From NCBI RefSeq assembly GCF_964355755.1, contig NC_092670.1:13019201-13083200 (forward strand): 64,000 bases of DNA, in the 5' to 3' direction. The notes beneath the pieces are model-generated. The model ran no database searches. It worked only from the letters and a program-made list of their open reading frames with translations, and was not told the DNA's origin. Origin of the DNA: Antedon mediterranea. Its lineage: Eukaryota; Echinodermata; Crinoidea; Comatulida; Antedonidae. Made by a program: the position numbers and the translations under genes. Of this stretch, positions 37,024 through 51,304 are shown piece after piece; the first letter of the stretch is position 1; each line of letters begins with the position of its first letter.

Positions 37024-38990
37024 CTATACGATAAAGAAATAAATCAATTCTTCTTCATGCTTACTTAAATTAACAAATGGAACACAGACGATAAAGAAAT
37101 AATATAAACACGGTGCATACATTATCCTTTGCTCAATAGTAACACTAAACAAACAAACTAACAAATAAATAAATAAATTAACAAACAATATTTATGACCT
37201 ATTTGCTCATACTCGGGTAAGTATTAACACAACATTGTGGTAAAGGGTTTTATTCATTACCAATTATGAAATTATGAATGAATATAAATACCTGTATAAG
37301 TACCTGGGTAGGCCTACATGCATAAATAATAATTGCGCAATAATAAAATCGATTATTCTATAAATATACCCTAAGGTAACCAGTGACATCAGATTTCTAT
37401 ATTTAAAATTAAGGTATTATCCAATATACAGAAAGGAAATAACAATTTTTATTTCCTGTTAATTTTCTATTTTTGTGAATTTCAAGGTTTAAGATTATTT
37501 TCATTTTTTAAAGAAACTACTGTGGTACAACTTAAAAAGTATATTAGTATATAACATGTTTAGAAATTAACAATTTATTTCTAAATATCCTAAAATATTT
37601 TTCCTACATATAGCTGACATTTTTTGTGCCAAACTTGTTGTAGGTAATTGAATAAATATTTTCTTTTTTTTTAACTGAACCTCACCTGTGGTGTAGTATC
37701 GATTCAAAAATAAAGGTTCAACATATTAACAAATAAACTATTTGTATTATTTCGTTGTATTATTTAACTAAACTTAAACATTTAGAAACTATATTAGTCA
37801 TTATCATGTAGGTAATAGTGGGTGGTGCATTTACAATGATTAACAGATTGCTAGTACTCCAGCAAACTTCGAATTTTTCAAGAAAAGTTTATAGTGCTAG
37901 TGTATAGATGACAAGTTGATACACTCCGGAAAACTGCAGTAACGCTCTTTAATGTAGGCTTCAAATATGCCAACTGACAACCTTTTGCAACTGCTGAAAA
38001 CTTGTTTGCAGACTAAGTTAAGTTTATGCACCTTGCCTAGTCTATACTAGCAAACATTAGTTTGTAAAAAAATCGACAGTGTAGGCTAGTCTGGCTAGTT
38101 TGAGGTTTTTGAACTAGTCAACGAATCAAGCAGTATTTGTGATGGACAAAATTACAGCGCAGAAAAACTAGTGTAAAGGTATGAGGTATATATATTATAT
38201 AAACTTGGAGTTTTAAAACAATGATTGGTAGTCTATACACCGTACTGCTACTCCGAGAAAAATAGAGGACAGTTGAGGAATCAAGTTGCTGTTAATTTGT
38301 CATAATATTGTTTTGTAATATTACACATTATTATGGCTGTGATTAGAATTTATTAACATTAAAATACATTCCTTTTGCAAAAACGTCGCTGTTAGGCCTT
38401 TAGACCTGTTCTCGATATTATTTTTTCAATTTAATAAAAAGTTAAACCAGTGAAGTATACAAAATTACTCCACTTCTAAAGAGTTATGTAGAGCATTTTG
38501 TGTATATGCTTTTTCTTGTGAACAAGAATGCCAACTTTTAAGAAGGATAGTGAATAAAATTACTTATGGTTATCCTTGGCAATCTTCAAAAAGTACCAAA
38601 AAGGTTTGTTTCAAAATAATAAATAAGTTGCATTATGTAAAATTGTTCTACTTATTGTATCATTATTGATTTATAATTATCTTTCTGAAAAAAATAGAAG
38701 CAAAATAGACCATTTCAGTTTTATCTTGAATTGACAAAGGTTTAAGAAAAACTGAGATGAAAAATACGTTATGCAAAGCTCTATTTTATTTTTGTGAACA
38801 TTCAAATGTGTATTATGTACGTGAGCAATCCACCTTGGTGGAACCCAACATGTATATGGAGAAGCAAATACAAGTTATTGGATACGGATACATTTAAGTT
38901 ACAAAACATAAACTAATAATTGTAATTCCTAGTATTCTAATTGCATACGTATCTTGAATTATTATTTAATTAATATAATTTTTATCAATA
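37024..38990. other. AT-rich flank, nothing recognised
   Basis: Part of the gene D flank duplicate. It holds (AAAC/AAAT) simple words and no supported exon. Confidence 0.5.
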
Positions 38991-39839
38991 GTATTTGTTG
39001 GCGTCTGTGATTGCCGTAATTGCTTTTGAGAATAATTGAAAACAATTCGACATTTTTTCTCCTATTTAAATGGAAGTTATTTACCTGTTCGAATAATTTG
39101 TCTTCTCTTTTAGCATTTCTTCGTTGGCGTTGGCATTGATTTTACACCACAATTTACATGCTCTCCTGTGTATGGCATTGCATAATCAATATATTACACC
39201 AGTGTAGCACAGGAACTGACTATCTGCACATCAATACCGCGTATAATATAGTGCTCGTGCTCCGCATACTACTTTTTTTGGCAATCCCCATAATGTTTAA
39301 AAAAATAACTATTATAGTTTTAAAAGTTATATATTATCATTCGTCAGCTTACACTGTGTTTCATCTACCATTTACAATATACTTTATTTGTATTAGGACA
39401 ATGTGTGGGTTGTGTCCATTATAAGTCATGCGCAGGTCCCTTTAAAAGGATTTAATAGTTTTAAATGACAATATGATGTTCCCTTTATCTATTCGTTTTA
39501 TCTATTGATGATACCTTTCTCTAATACCAGTGACATTTTCCTCCAGTAGTTCCTTGTGTATTGCGAATTTTTAAAAATATACATTTAACAAAATCGCGGA
39601 AGTTACAGGCGATTTTTTTATAATGGGTTTTTTTTGTTATCGTGAATGACTAAGAAAATAAAAGTTACTTTATCGCAAAATTTAGTTAGCCTTATTGTTA
39701 CGAATAATACCATAATGAGTGAATTTTACTTCCTTAATTCTAAATAAGAAATTGGGTAATAACCAAAAACATAAAATAAAATTAAAAATTACCACACAGA
39801 ATAACTTATTGGAAATACCAACTTTTTAAAACCAAGCTA

Positions 39840-40392
39840 TTTAAAGATGTATTGTCCCTTTGACTAATTCCAAAAAAATAAAAAATAATAGATTTCGAAA
39901 AAAGGTGGGTCATTTTGAAGTATCATAATAGTTATTAACTATCACCAAACATTTTTCGGGAAAAAAAAAATTTAACTGAAATACAGACGTTTTTTTGTTA
40001 AAAAAATAACTTTGACTTCCAGTCAAAGTTTTCAATCAAAACATATCCCATAATGAAACGCGCTTGTTTGGCTACTCTGTATGCATAATCATAAAACCTC
40101 CTCATGATCTGTGTGAAAATACCTTCTTAACCATGACGAGTTGTAAACAATCCTAATTTAGCATGCATAATGTGTACTCATGGTTTGAAATCTTTGTTTA
40201 CTTTCGCTCGTGACGATTTTCCAGACGAAATGTAATCAAACTAATTTACCTGTTAATTACGTAAACTTGTTGTTTTTGGCTCAAATTTTCGACTTAAAGT
40301 GAATAACTTTAATATTTCTTTGATATGGCCACTTTAAATTTAGAATATTTTGACCTTCATTTTTTTGTGTTTCAAGGGACAATACATCTTTA
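39840..40392. mobile_element. MITE with ATGTATTGTCCCTT inverted ends
   Basis: Left TTAAAGATGTATTGTCCCTT and right AAGGGACAATACATCTTTAA are perfect inverses over 20 bp. The interior is non-coding. A partial relative lies at 61041-61260. Confidence 0.7.
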
Positions 40393-40543
40393 ATTCAATT
40401 CAATTCAATCATTAACCCTGAAGACGTGGCCCGTATCCCATACGGTGTAATTTACTGTTCCAGGACGCGAGGCCTGTATATTTACAGGTAGACTTTTTGG
40501 GGTCACTGAAACTTTATGAGCATTTGACCTTTGACCTAGTTAA

Positions 40544-40996
40544 ACAAAATGCAATTTTTCGGAAGACCAAACAATTTCACATAACAATAAAACCAACAAT
40601 TGCAGAAAGTTACAGTCATAAAAATGTATTTTGCGTTTTTTCTAAACCTATTAAAAATACCATATTTATCCTCGGTCACCTGGGGTTAAAACCTCGCGTC
40701 TTCAATAAACTAATAATAATTATAGGAACCCTGACTGTATCAGAAGAGTAAAATAGCAATGTAAAAGTATAGCAAACTACATGGAGAATGCTAGCTCTTC
40801 TGATACAGTCAGGGTTCCTATATAATATTAGTTTATTGAAGACGCGAGGTTTATATCCCAGGTGACTGAGGATAAATAAGGTATTTTAATAGGTTTAGAA
40901 AAAACGCAAAATACATTTTTATGACTGTAACTTTCTGCAATTGTTGGTTTTATTGTTATGTGAAATTGTTTGGTCTTCCGAAAAATTGCATTTTGT
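40544..40996. repeat. Large near-perfect inverted repeat, about 205-bp arms, 46-bp loop
   Basis: The left arm 40544-40748 and right arm 40795-40996 are reverse complements with only scattered small differences (for example AATAATAATTATAGGAACC against its partner GGTTCCTATATAATATT). Transcribed from either strand it would form a long RNA hairpin. The open frame 40497-40751 is an arm shadow. Confidence 0.85.
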
Positions 40997-41889
40997 GTTT
41001 ATGATAGGGCGTATTATGATATAATTGCCTTTATATTAGTTTAAAAAAGAAAATAATAATAATAAAATACTCAACTTCAGTTCGGATACGTTTTTGAACT
41101 TTTGATTTAAAATTAATTATATTAACTAACAATACTAAAACTATTACTATTATTATTAAAATAATATTGTAATTATTAGTGTGGCAGATTGGTAGATTTT
41201 TTTGCCATTGCTATTACGCAATAATATCGAATACTGTTCTTAGATTCGGTACTCTAATGTAACGTCATTCTATTATTGGAAGTGTTTGTGTGACGACACA
41301 ATAAATAAATTAAGCACTGAGAATCCGAGCTTTTCTATTCAGAGGGCGCTCTATTTACATAAGGTCCAAAATTGATGAGATACGATGACGTCACCAATAT
41401 TTTGATTTTCTTGAAAAAGGCATGTTACTGTAGTATACTATTTACAAACAAATCCCACCAAAAACAAACTTATAATTAAAAATATATTTATTTTTGTTAT
41501 CGAACATTCTTCTTTTAATTTTCATATCAACTAATTGTATTTTTTTTTCTCTTTTGTGGGGGCAACCCACTTTTATTGCAATGATAAACAATATGGTGAA
41601 GGTTACAGCATATATTTCTATCTATCTATTTATCAATGAATATTTAAGTGATATTACACAGACAGAGGTTAAAAGATTATATAAAATATTTTGATATTGT
41701 GTTGAAATCTAGATAAAACAAACATGTATACAGAGAACATTTATATTACAGAGCTAAAACGATATAAAGATTGATATTCAGTATTAAAAAGAGATTCGAT
41801 ATAATATAAATATATATGATAAAATGGTATATTGCATTATAAGATTATGTTTTGTTTGAATACTTTTATAAAATTGTATAGTTTTACAT

Positions 41890-42420
41890 TTTGAAATTTT
41901 AGTGACCTTTTTGCTCTTTTATAATTAATTAGCTAATGTCGATTTTTTTTATCGAAAATTGTTAATTTCTGCTCCATATATTGGCTATCGAAACATCGCT
42001 TTTTAGTGACTTTTATACTCGAGCATTGCTTTATAATACTGTACAGTATATATTTTTCCTATTGGCCATTGATCATCGTATTGTTATTGGTTCTGCTCTA
42101 TTGGTATCAGCCATTTTGTTACCTTTTTTGCTCTATTAATTTGGCCATTTAACATTTTATTTTAGTGAAATTGTTTTGCTCCATTTGCTCTCAAACATCG
42201 TTCTTTTAATTACTGTTCTACTTCATTGGATCTACATTGTGTATTTTAGTGACTTCTTTGCTCTACTGCTGACCATTGTATTTTTTTTTTGTTACTTTCT
42301 TGCTCTGTTGGCAATTGAATGTTGTTCTTTGTTTACCTGTTTTTTTAATTACTTTTTTCTCAATCGACCATTGTATTTTTGTTTATTTGATATTAGCTTT
42401 TCTGCTTGATATCAAAACTG
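41890..42420 (+). repeat. Diverged satellite related to 16762-17335
   Basis: Repeated words TTTTGCTCTATT, TTGGCTATCGAAACATCG, TTTTAGTGAC and GGCCATTGATCATCG occur with irregular spacing. The array has decayed compared with the 16.5-17.3 kb copy. Confidence 0.55.
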
Positions 42421-42885
42421 TTATTTTGATATTATTAATGGCGATTTTCTTCTCTTGACTAAACTATTATAATAATAACTACTATTTATAATAATGCTAG
42501 TATCCAAATATTATACCTGTGTGCTACATTAATGCCATAATAACAATATTCTGTTATACACCAGTATACAATATGATTTGAGAATTATAGTGATTTGTTT
42601 ATTTGTTGTTATGATAGCCTAAAGAATGATGAAATTATAAATGATTTACTGTAAAATAATGTTACCAGTTTATTTATTTTATACGTAGCTATAAATAATT
42701 TCGTAAATGCCATACAATGATAACAAAATCGACATATCATATCGACCTGTATATAATATATACAATATATATAATATAATACGTTTTTTATTTGTATGAC
42801 AATTTTGAATTCACAGTATATAACCCCTCCTTGGGACACCAGGAGATGCTTTCCTATGACATAAGTGATGGGGATCTTAATTAAA

Positions 42886-44188
42886 ACATGGACGGCAAAC
42901 CCCTACTCAGAGACCGAAGGTGTCTCATTAATAGAGCTTCTACTGTTAACACATGGACGGCAAACCCCTACTCAGAGACCGAAGGTGTCTCATTAATAGA
43001 GCTTCTACTGTTAACACATGGACGGCAAACCCCTACTCAGAGACCGAAGGTATCTCAATAATAGAGCTCTACTGTTAACACATGGACGGCAAACCCCTAC
43101 TCAGAGACCGAAGGTGTCTCAATAATAGAGCTTCTACTGTTAACACATGGACGGCAAACCCCTAATCAGAGACCGAAGGTGTCTCATTAATAGAGCTTCT
43201 ACTGTTAACACATGGACGGCAAACCCCTACTCAGAGACCGAAGGTGTCTCATTAATAGAGCTTCTACTGTTAACACATGGACGGCAAACCCCTAATCAGA
43301 GACCGAAGGTGTCTCATTAATAGAGCTTCTACTGTTAACACATGGACGGCAAACCCCTACTCAGAGACCGAAGGTGTCTCATTAATAGAGCTTCTACTGT
43401 TAACACATGGACGGCAAACCCCTACTCAGAGACCGAAGGTGTCTCAATAATAGAGCTTCTACTGTTAACACATGGACGGCAAACCCCTAATCAGAGACCG
43501 AAGGTGTCTCATTAATAGAGCTTCTACTGTTAACACATGGACGGCAAACCCCTACTCAGAGACCGAAGGTGTCTCATTAATAGAGCTTCTACTGTTAACA
43601 CATGGACGGCAAACACCTAATCAGAGACCGAAGGTGTCTCATTAATAGAGCTTCTACACTGTTAACACATGGACGGCAAACCCCTAATCAGAGACCGAAG
43701 GTGTCTCAATAATAGAGCTTCTACTGTTAACACATGGACGGCAAACACCTAATCAGAGACCGAAGGTGTCTCATTAATAGAGCTTCTACTGTTAACACAT
43801 GGACGGCAAACCCCTAATCAGAGACCGAAGGTGTCTCATTAATAGAGCTTCTACTGTTAACACATGGACGGCAAACCCCTAATCAGAGACCGAAGGTGTC
43901 TCATTAATAGAGCTTCTACTGTTAACACATGGGCGGCAAACCCCTAATCAGAGACCGAAGGTGTCTCATTAATAGAGCTTCTACTGTTAACACATGGACG
44001 GCAAACACCTAATCAGAGACCGAAGGTGTCTCATTAATAGAGCTTCTACTGTTAACACATGGACGGCAAACCCCTAATCAGAGACCGAAGGTGTCTCATT
44101 AATAGAGCTTCTACTGTTAACACATGGACGGCAAACCCCTAATCAGAGACCAAAGGTGTCTCATTAATAGAGCTCTACTGTATTGTTG
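42886..44188 (+). repeat. 65-bp minisatellite, 20 copies
   Basis: The unit reads CATGGACGGCAAACCCCTA, CTCAGAGACCGAAGGTGTCTC, then a TTAATAGAGCTTCTACTGTT segment. Copies are nearly identical; the common variant is CCCCTACTC against CCCCTAATC. GAGAC...GTCTC forms a hairpin in each unit. It is not coding. Confidence 0.95.
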
Positions 44189-44189
44189 A

Positions 44190-47100
44190 AAATATAACTA
44201 TTATGATTCAATAAAGTTAATATATTTACATTATAGTAATGCTATATAGAAATTTAATAATCTCGAGGCCTACATTTTGTCGATATGCATATATGTTTAA
44301 AATGACAGACTATCAATACAGTTATTTCATATCGAAATTGTATATTATTTAGATTAACAGATCTATATTTATATGAATATTAATATTTCAATAAATATGA
44401 TTATCACTATCAAAACAATAGAATTTCAATATCTATTTTGATGAGAGAAGAGTTTAGCATTATTTTTTATTTAGGCGTAAATGTGAAATAATCTCGCTTT
44501 TCTCTAACATGTTGTTGGCTTGCTTTTGTTTAATGATGAAGATTAAACATATAAATTAATGATTGTATAACCTGCACATGTTCTCTGTTGAATTAGGCCT
44601 ACATTCTTGGAAATCAATATACCGTTCGACAGGTTGTTACTTGCCTGCTGCTGCTGGTAAATGTAATACTTTCTTACAGGGGGATTGCCTTAATGTTTTA
44701 TTTGGGTTACAGTTTGTCATGGTCACAGTTACATTAATTGCAGTCAGTTGCATATCAATTCAGTTATTTTTGTTTAAACATAAGTTAAATATTATATTTG
44801 TTCTGATCGTGGAATACAGATAAAACAATGGTTGATTTTAGCTACATTTACTTAGGCTATCTTTTTGACAACATACACAATAAAGTGACGCGTCATAGCC
44901 TATATAACAGCCGATTAATCGCATTAACCTCTGACATCAATCGCAATAAAATACCTATGAGTATAGAATAATATCTATTACAACCTATAAAGTTACATTT
45001 TAATCCAACAAATAATCAATAAATGTTTTATATACAATTTACGTACCTAAGTTTACACTTTCGCTTGACTTTCATCTTGAAAATTTCTGACGCAACTGCG
45101 CATGACACAGACCGTTCGTAAAAAAATAACTTTTTAAATAGAAAGTTTTAAATCGTTTGTTGGTTTTAGTTTAATGTACCGCATTATATACTATTAATTT
45201 TTTAAGTACATAAATATATTATATTCTTGGTGGACATCAAATTATTATTGTTTATAATAACATGATCACGTGATGATAGAGAAGGTTGTAAGATCATCAA
45301 CGAAATTGCACGATTAAGAACATCTTTTTTGAAACAATGTTATATAGATGATATAATAGTTAAAAAAAGAAATTAGTAATTTATCATCACAAATACCATT
45401 TCACAAAAACAAGAATTTAAAACAAAACAAATCAACGAGAACGGGAACAAACAGTTAGGTTACGTTATATAATTTGAATTTTTTTTTAAATAATTTAAAT
45501 CAACGATAAAAAGACTTTTTACAGTACAGTAATATTAAAATAAATATTTTAAATTTATAATACAATTGTATTTTTTTGTCCATTTGTTTACATTTCTATA
45601 AACAATATATTCGATTTTAATTATACAAATGCATGTACGAGTCTTACGTCAAGGTGTGCCGTTGTATCATGCCATTTGCTTACAATGTAGGCCTAAATAT
45701 TATTATTCAATAAACAAACAAGTTAGAACAAGGAAGATGAATAAATATATATAGTATATTTATACAATTTTTCGTTTTTGTATATTTCGTAATTGTTATA
45801 AATTAGAAACGATTTTTTTACTTTTCGATCACGAAAGTTGTATCGGTAAAACGTGCTGGGTTCAATGACATTGTATGTATGTATGTCACAACAAGCTAGC
45901 GTGTGACAATTTCACTGTCTGGGGACAAACATCAGGTTAAACATGCGAGAAAGAATCGGAAACCATTTAATGGTAAAATATAGGCTTAGTACAAGAAATT
46001 AACAATGCAATTAATTATTAAGAATGTATTTAGCATGATAAGGCCTATCATAATTATTTTCAATTCCATTTAGGCCCTATTGGCTGAGTAGCTTAGTGTC
46101 TTCTTAGCCCGCCTAACAATTTGTAACAGACGGTCAAGGAAAGGCCATAGGCCTATTAGGCTTGTGTAAACTTTCTACAAAATAATATACACGACTGTTG
46201 TACGAAAGTCGTTTACTATGATTAAAAATTAAAAAAATTATGAAATGTCTATAAACTCTGTAACCAGTAAATATTGTCCTCTACTGTTCCGATTTTTTTT
46301 GTTTTATTTTAAAAGAACTTTTTAAAAAATAAATCGCCTACAAAAAAAAACACAAATTATTCATATTTTTTTTTAAAAGATAAAACAAATGTTCACACAA
46401 GGCATTGTTACCATATAAAAATTTTTTCAATAAATTACCAACATGTTTAAGTTTTTCAATGAACTTTTCATAATTAATTATACAAAATAAGAGAAGTAAG
46501 AAAATAAATAAATGGCAAAAGAATAACGTTTAACATTTTTCAACGAATATTAAAAGTATTTGAATGTAACAATGGCAACATTAAATAATAACATAGTAAG
46601 CACAACTACTGTATAACATGTTATGGCCATATCCTATAGGCCTATAAAACTATATTTTAATGAAATATTAGCCATATCCCCTCTGCAGCTGTCTTAATTA
46701 AATTATATTTATAAATATTTTGTAGACTTATATTCATTCATTTCTTCATCCATTCTGTCAGTATGTAATAAAAATAAATGTATTCTTAGAAATTAAGTAT
46801 CAGACTTACACCATTATAGCACAATTTTGACTATTTAACAACGCTGTTGATTACATTCATTTATTTATAGGGTAAATAAACCAGAAAACGTGCTAGTTAT
46901 TTTGTACATAACTTATTTATTTGATTTATTTTAAATTGTAACAATAGGACTAAAGAAAAAAACTATAGATGTACTGTATGTATTATTATGTGAATAAAGT
47001 TGAATGAATGAATGAGATAGGCCATGACTTCTTATGGCTTATTTCTTCTAATGAGAACTTCATTTTTTTAGGTGAAAATAGGTAATTTATAAATTGATTG

Positions 47101-47620
47101 TACAAAAACAAGCATGAAAGCTCATTTTCTTTCCTTGTGTCTTTAAATTCCCGTAATCTTGTTTTTCTGTTTTGTTTTGCATTTTAAAAATGTTTTGTGA
47201 TTTTTAATAATGATTGAATGAAAATGTTGACATGAATAATAATTTGAAATAAATGAAATCGCTTTAATATAATATGATATAATGATAATGATTATTAAAA
47301 CCATTTATGATATACAATGCTGTAGGTATAACACAACTTATAGGATGTATTTTTCAAAGTGAAATTACACTTTTTTTCATTTTACTGTTTCATAACATAA
47401 CAAAGTACCATATACAATTTAAGTCCGTGATAGGCGTCACTCGCGATACATATTTTCATATTTATATAATTATATAGGCCTATGTACGTTTATACCTTTT
47501 ATGTGACTGTTCATATTCGTTGCAGTATACCGTTAATACAGTATGTTGTCTTGTCTCATAATGGCATTCATGATCTGTAAAAATATTTAAAAACTTTTCT
47601 TACTTTTACAAGTCATATAT
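44190..47620. other. AT-rich stretch, nothing recognised
   Basis: No exon, RNA or repeat family is supported. The frame at 44563-44823 has hydrophobic runs but no splice or family support. Confidence 0.5.
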
Positions 47621-47627
47621 TTATCTT

Positions 47628-47795
47628 AAAAGCTCTGTCTACACTTTCAAAAAAAGTGTGATGTGCCCAAAGAGGGTAGTGATATTCCCAAATCACCTGC
47701 CCAAATATGCTAGTGATACGACACCATCATGTCCATATATGAGCACATCACATTTGTTTGTCATTTATAAAGTTTGATAGTGTAGACAGAGCTTT
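47628..47795. mobile_element. MITE with GCTCTGTCTACACT inverted ends
   Basis: Left AAAGCTCTGTCTACACTTTC and right GATAGTGTAGACAGAGCTTT are near-perfect inverses. Subterminal words GTGATGTGCCCA and TGAGCACATCAC are also inverted. Flanking TTA/TAA may be target sequence. Confidence 0.7.
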
Positions 47796-47799
47796 AATA

Positions 47800-50070
47800 T
47801 ATTGTTTATCAATCCGAGGATAATACTCCTGTTTTATCATTTTTTGCATTCGAAAATTAATATTACTATTATCAACTCATTTTAAATTAAATAATTATTT
47901 AATAAGTATTATTATTTATTTCTTTAATAGGCCTAAATTATGAAAAATTTAACATTTATGACGGCTTCAAATAAGTGATCGATGAAGCATTTTTCAGGTG
48001 GTTGACTCGTGAAAATGTTTATTTATATTATATGCATACTATAACATTATTGTTTTATTACGATATTTAAATGTATTTTATCACCGTCTTTATTTTCATT
48101 GGTTGAATAATTAGATTTTATTCAACACACTTTTTTATTTTACAATTTAATTATTCTTAAAATTGTAAACGTAGTATAGTAACTTAAAAAAAACAGGCTT
48201 CAAATCGGATTTACTTACCTGATCAGATATTTAAAATAATCAGTATAAACACACAACATCGTCCTTCGGATGAGATCAAATAGGTTGTTATCTCGGTTTA
48301 TTTTAGTTCTCATGACTTCTGGTGAAGGGCAAGACGCTGGTTAGTATTGCATTCTCTAAATTCTTTGTTTATGAGATATTTTATTTTACACTTTCTTTCG
48401 CCTCCAATTTTCCGGACAGGTTTATACCTCACCCTTCTCCACTCCACATCGTCTTCTTGTTCCAGCATTTATTTTATTTCTCAGTTAATCCATATTTTAA
48501 TAAAATTCTTTATCTCACAGCCAAAGAGTCTTCCCAGACAATCGTTGTTGTATACCCAACGTCTTTGTTGACAAATCCGTCCATGATTCCATTAAGTTTT
48601 TAAAAATTATTTCCAATCCGATTTTCAATTAACCAGATAATAACTACGTGATCAACAATCCAGAAAGATATCTTATTTCTTCTTTTGTGAATTAAAATCC
48701 ATCAACCAAATAATTCAAAGTTTAGACTAAAAACCGCTTAAAATCACACAATTCTGCAGTAGGTTTTCTTCTGTTTTCACGTAAAACCAGACCACCTTAT
48801 GGTACGGATAGTCACCTATTCATGATTACTGTAGCTAAAATGATTTGTCTATAGAAACCAATTATATACACATATTATTTCTCTGAACAAGAAAGGCGTG
48901 CATTCTCTAGAAAAATGATACGGGGATTTTCCCTAACAATGCGGTTTTGTTTTATGTAGAGCGTCACATAATGAGCCGTATATTCAGTTATGAATGAACA
49001 TAATAGTATTTAATGTTATCGACCGCGATACATCCGGGCAAGTATGTAGACTTCAACCACATCTATGTTTGCAATGCTTTATTTTATTATATCTGTAATT
49101 GGATAAACGATTAAAGTGATGATAATGTTTCTAAAAAGAAAAAGGGGAATTCCCTTATGAACCCGAAGTCTGACATAACTCTGCAACTTCGTTTCTCATT
49201 GGCCAAGTGTTTATACTGACGTCATCATTTCCGGACATCGTAAATAAGACAAAAAGGGGATAATATCAGGGAAGAGAGAAATTCACTCTTCCAAACTTCC
49301 CTTGCCTTTTATATTTCGTTTTGTCCTTTTCTTTGTATCGTATATGGCAGAAATTGAATAAAAAATAAGTAAAATATGCAGTAAGTATTGTAGGCCTACT
49401 AATACATATAAAAACAAAAACAATAATTTAATTAAATAAATATCTTTAAAAAATCAAATAATACGGTAAGAAACCTCTGTGTTGTGCCCAAATATGGTGT
49501 GATAGGTCCATCGCACATCACATATCCAGTGTATAAATATTGTATTTTGGTTAACATCATGGAAAGGATAGACCAACAAGATGTATATACACAGTATACT
49601 AGACCTATTATTCCATCTATAATAACAAATAATGAAATGTACTAAAAATATCAATTGTAGGCCTAGTCATGTCCATAATTGAATCATCAATAATTAGTGA
49701 AGTTTATAACAGTGGTAGTCAAGTCCCGCAGGCAATTGAGAACAATCGGGGATATTATTATTATATTATCGGAAACAAGAGTGAAAGTTTGTGAGTACCG
49801 ATCTCTGTTTGTAGGCATAAGTCTATTTTACAATAAATTATTGCTAAATATTATTATACTTCTGTCTAAAATTTTACACATTTGTGGTGATTGAACGATT
49901 TTATCAGGTCTGTATACACACTGTTGCTGTATGTTTTTAAAATGATTTATACCTTTTATAACTGTTATATATATTTAATACCTTTAATGCCTATGTTAAA
50001 ATATTTATATATACAGTAGTTTTATTTCTGTTTTAATTTTCATTTTACTTGTATAATGTTTGTGTGCTGC
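47800..50070. other. AT-rich stretch upstream of gene E
   Basis: No exon is supported. A TGACGTCA word lies at about 49218. The open frame 48322-48603 shows no family pattern. Confidence 0.45.
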
Positions 50071-50071
50071 C

Positions 50072-50102
50072 CTCATGAGATTATATCAAATGATATGAGG
50101 GC
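50072..50102. repeat. Short stem-loop before the gene E start
   Basis: GCCCTCAT and ATGAGGGC form an eight-pair stem about 35 bp upstream of the candidate ATG at 50135. It could lie in the 5'UTR. Confidence 0.4.
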
Positions 50103-50134
50103 GTTTTCCAAACCGTTGCTATCAACCGCGAAAG

Positions 50135-50154
50135 ATGGCGGAAGAATTAAAAAG
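50135..50154 (+). CDS. Gene E candidate first coding exon (MAEELK)
   Basis: The ATG sits in an AAGATGGCG context, a YY1-like word common at ubiquitous animal start sites. It reads MAEELK plus two bases, then the donor AG|GTTTGT. The phase (2) matches the candidate exon at 51305-51383. It is short and rests on splice signals and phase agreement only. Confidence 0.4.
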
Positions 50155-50299
50155 GTTTGTTGATTTTCGTATATTTATGTTTTTGTACACTATGATTGTT
50201 GTTTATGCCAGTATGTAATTGAAATATATTTTTTAATACGGTATGATCCAATGTAATAAATGTTGTTTATTTACAGATTTATTTAATTTTGTTCAAAGC

Positions 50300-50690
50300 T
50301 ATGTAAATTAGGCTAATAAGGGCCTAGGCCCTAGGCTAGAGGCTAGCTATGGCTAGCTAGGCTAGGCTAGGCCTACCTAGTACTCTAGTAGGCCTACTAC
50401 TACTAGGCCTAGGCCCAGGCCTAGCTTGATAGAGGAGTTAGAGAGGGTTAGGCTAGGCCTAGCTAGTACTACTACTAGCCGGGTCGGAGCGCCTGGCCAA
50501 AGGCAGCTAGGCCTGTATCTAGCTAACTACCTCTAGCTAATAGGATGCCTAGGCTAGGCTAGCCTATAATAATATAGCCTAGCCTAGTAAACTAGCTAGT
50601 GTACTGTAGGTCTAGGCTAGTAGTAGGCCTAGTAAGCTTTAATTGTAGTACTAAATGATTATGTAGCCTAGCTAGGCCTAGGCTGAACTT
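50300..50690. repeat. CTAG/AGGCCTA-rich low-complexity tract
   Basis: Dense short words GCTAGGC, AGGCCTAG and CTAGCTA. The same words are scattered through the whole window, but here they form a cluster in the first intron of the gene E model. Confidence 0.7.
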
Positions 50691-51304
50691 CAAAGAAATC
50701 AAAGTTTAATCTTTCAATCATCTTTTTATAATTGACGGTGAAAAATAAAAATTCTGGCCATATTTTCATTCTCTCTCTACAATATCTCTGTTCTGTTTAT
50801 ATTTTCACAAAAAACATGACTTTCGCACCTACCTAGGTAGTAGAAGCCTAAATTTAAATTGTTTTGGCATATTTAGGGCAATGAAGTGCATTTAATACAG
50901 GTAGGCCTATTGGCCTAGGCTAGTAGTAGTGTAGTGACAGTTATCAAACCAACACTTTTTACTACGAATTTCAAATGTTTTTTATACTGTAGCACTTTAT
51001 TTTACATTTATTTGAATCTTTACTATTTAGCCTAGTATTACAACTCTCTGGTATTACTAATTAGTAATAGTTACTAGATCATCGATATGTGTACTCTCCA
51101 ATTACCGAAAACCCTTGAGCTTTCCTAATAATGTCTTGGTTTTCTGGAGGAAACTCTGGAATTCCGAATGTTTTTGGACCTCACTCATCAAGAAAATCTG
51201 TTTTTATGAGAGTTTCTGGTTTTCAGAGAGTATTGGAAGAGATGACTATGAATTAATAATAATTTATATATTTAATGTGCCAATTTATTGTTTTCCTTAC
51301 CAAG

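Larger units (their letters stand above)
33930..42450. repeat. 5' flank of gene D, diverged collinear duplicate of 7800-17350
   Basis: It carries the same ordered landmarks as the gene A flank, including the AP-1-like block, the CTTCCTGTTAAT block, the GAGGGCGCTCT block and a TGCTCTATTGG satellite. It lacks the CGTTGCGT MITEs and the AGTCGCGT array, and has a SINE, a MITE and a large hairpin instead. No gene is seen. Confidence 0.6.

Noticed and set aside
42886-44188. CRISPR-like array
   Set aside because: Direct tandem repeats without variable spacers, in animal DNA; it is a minisatellite.
44563-44823. 86-aa frame with a hydrophobic stretch
   Set aside because: Isolated, AT-driven composition, no splice signals or family motif.
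48322-48603. 93-aa frame upstream of gene E
   Set aside because: Phe/Leu-rich reading of T-rich DNA, overlapping another open frame, with no supporting features.
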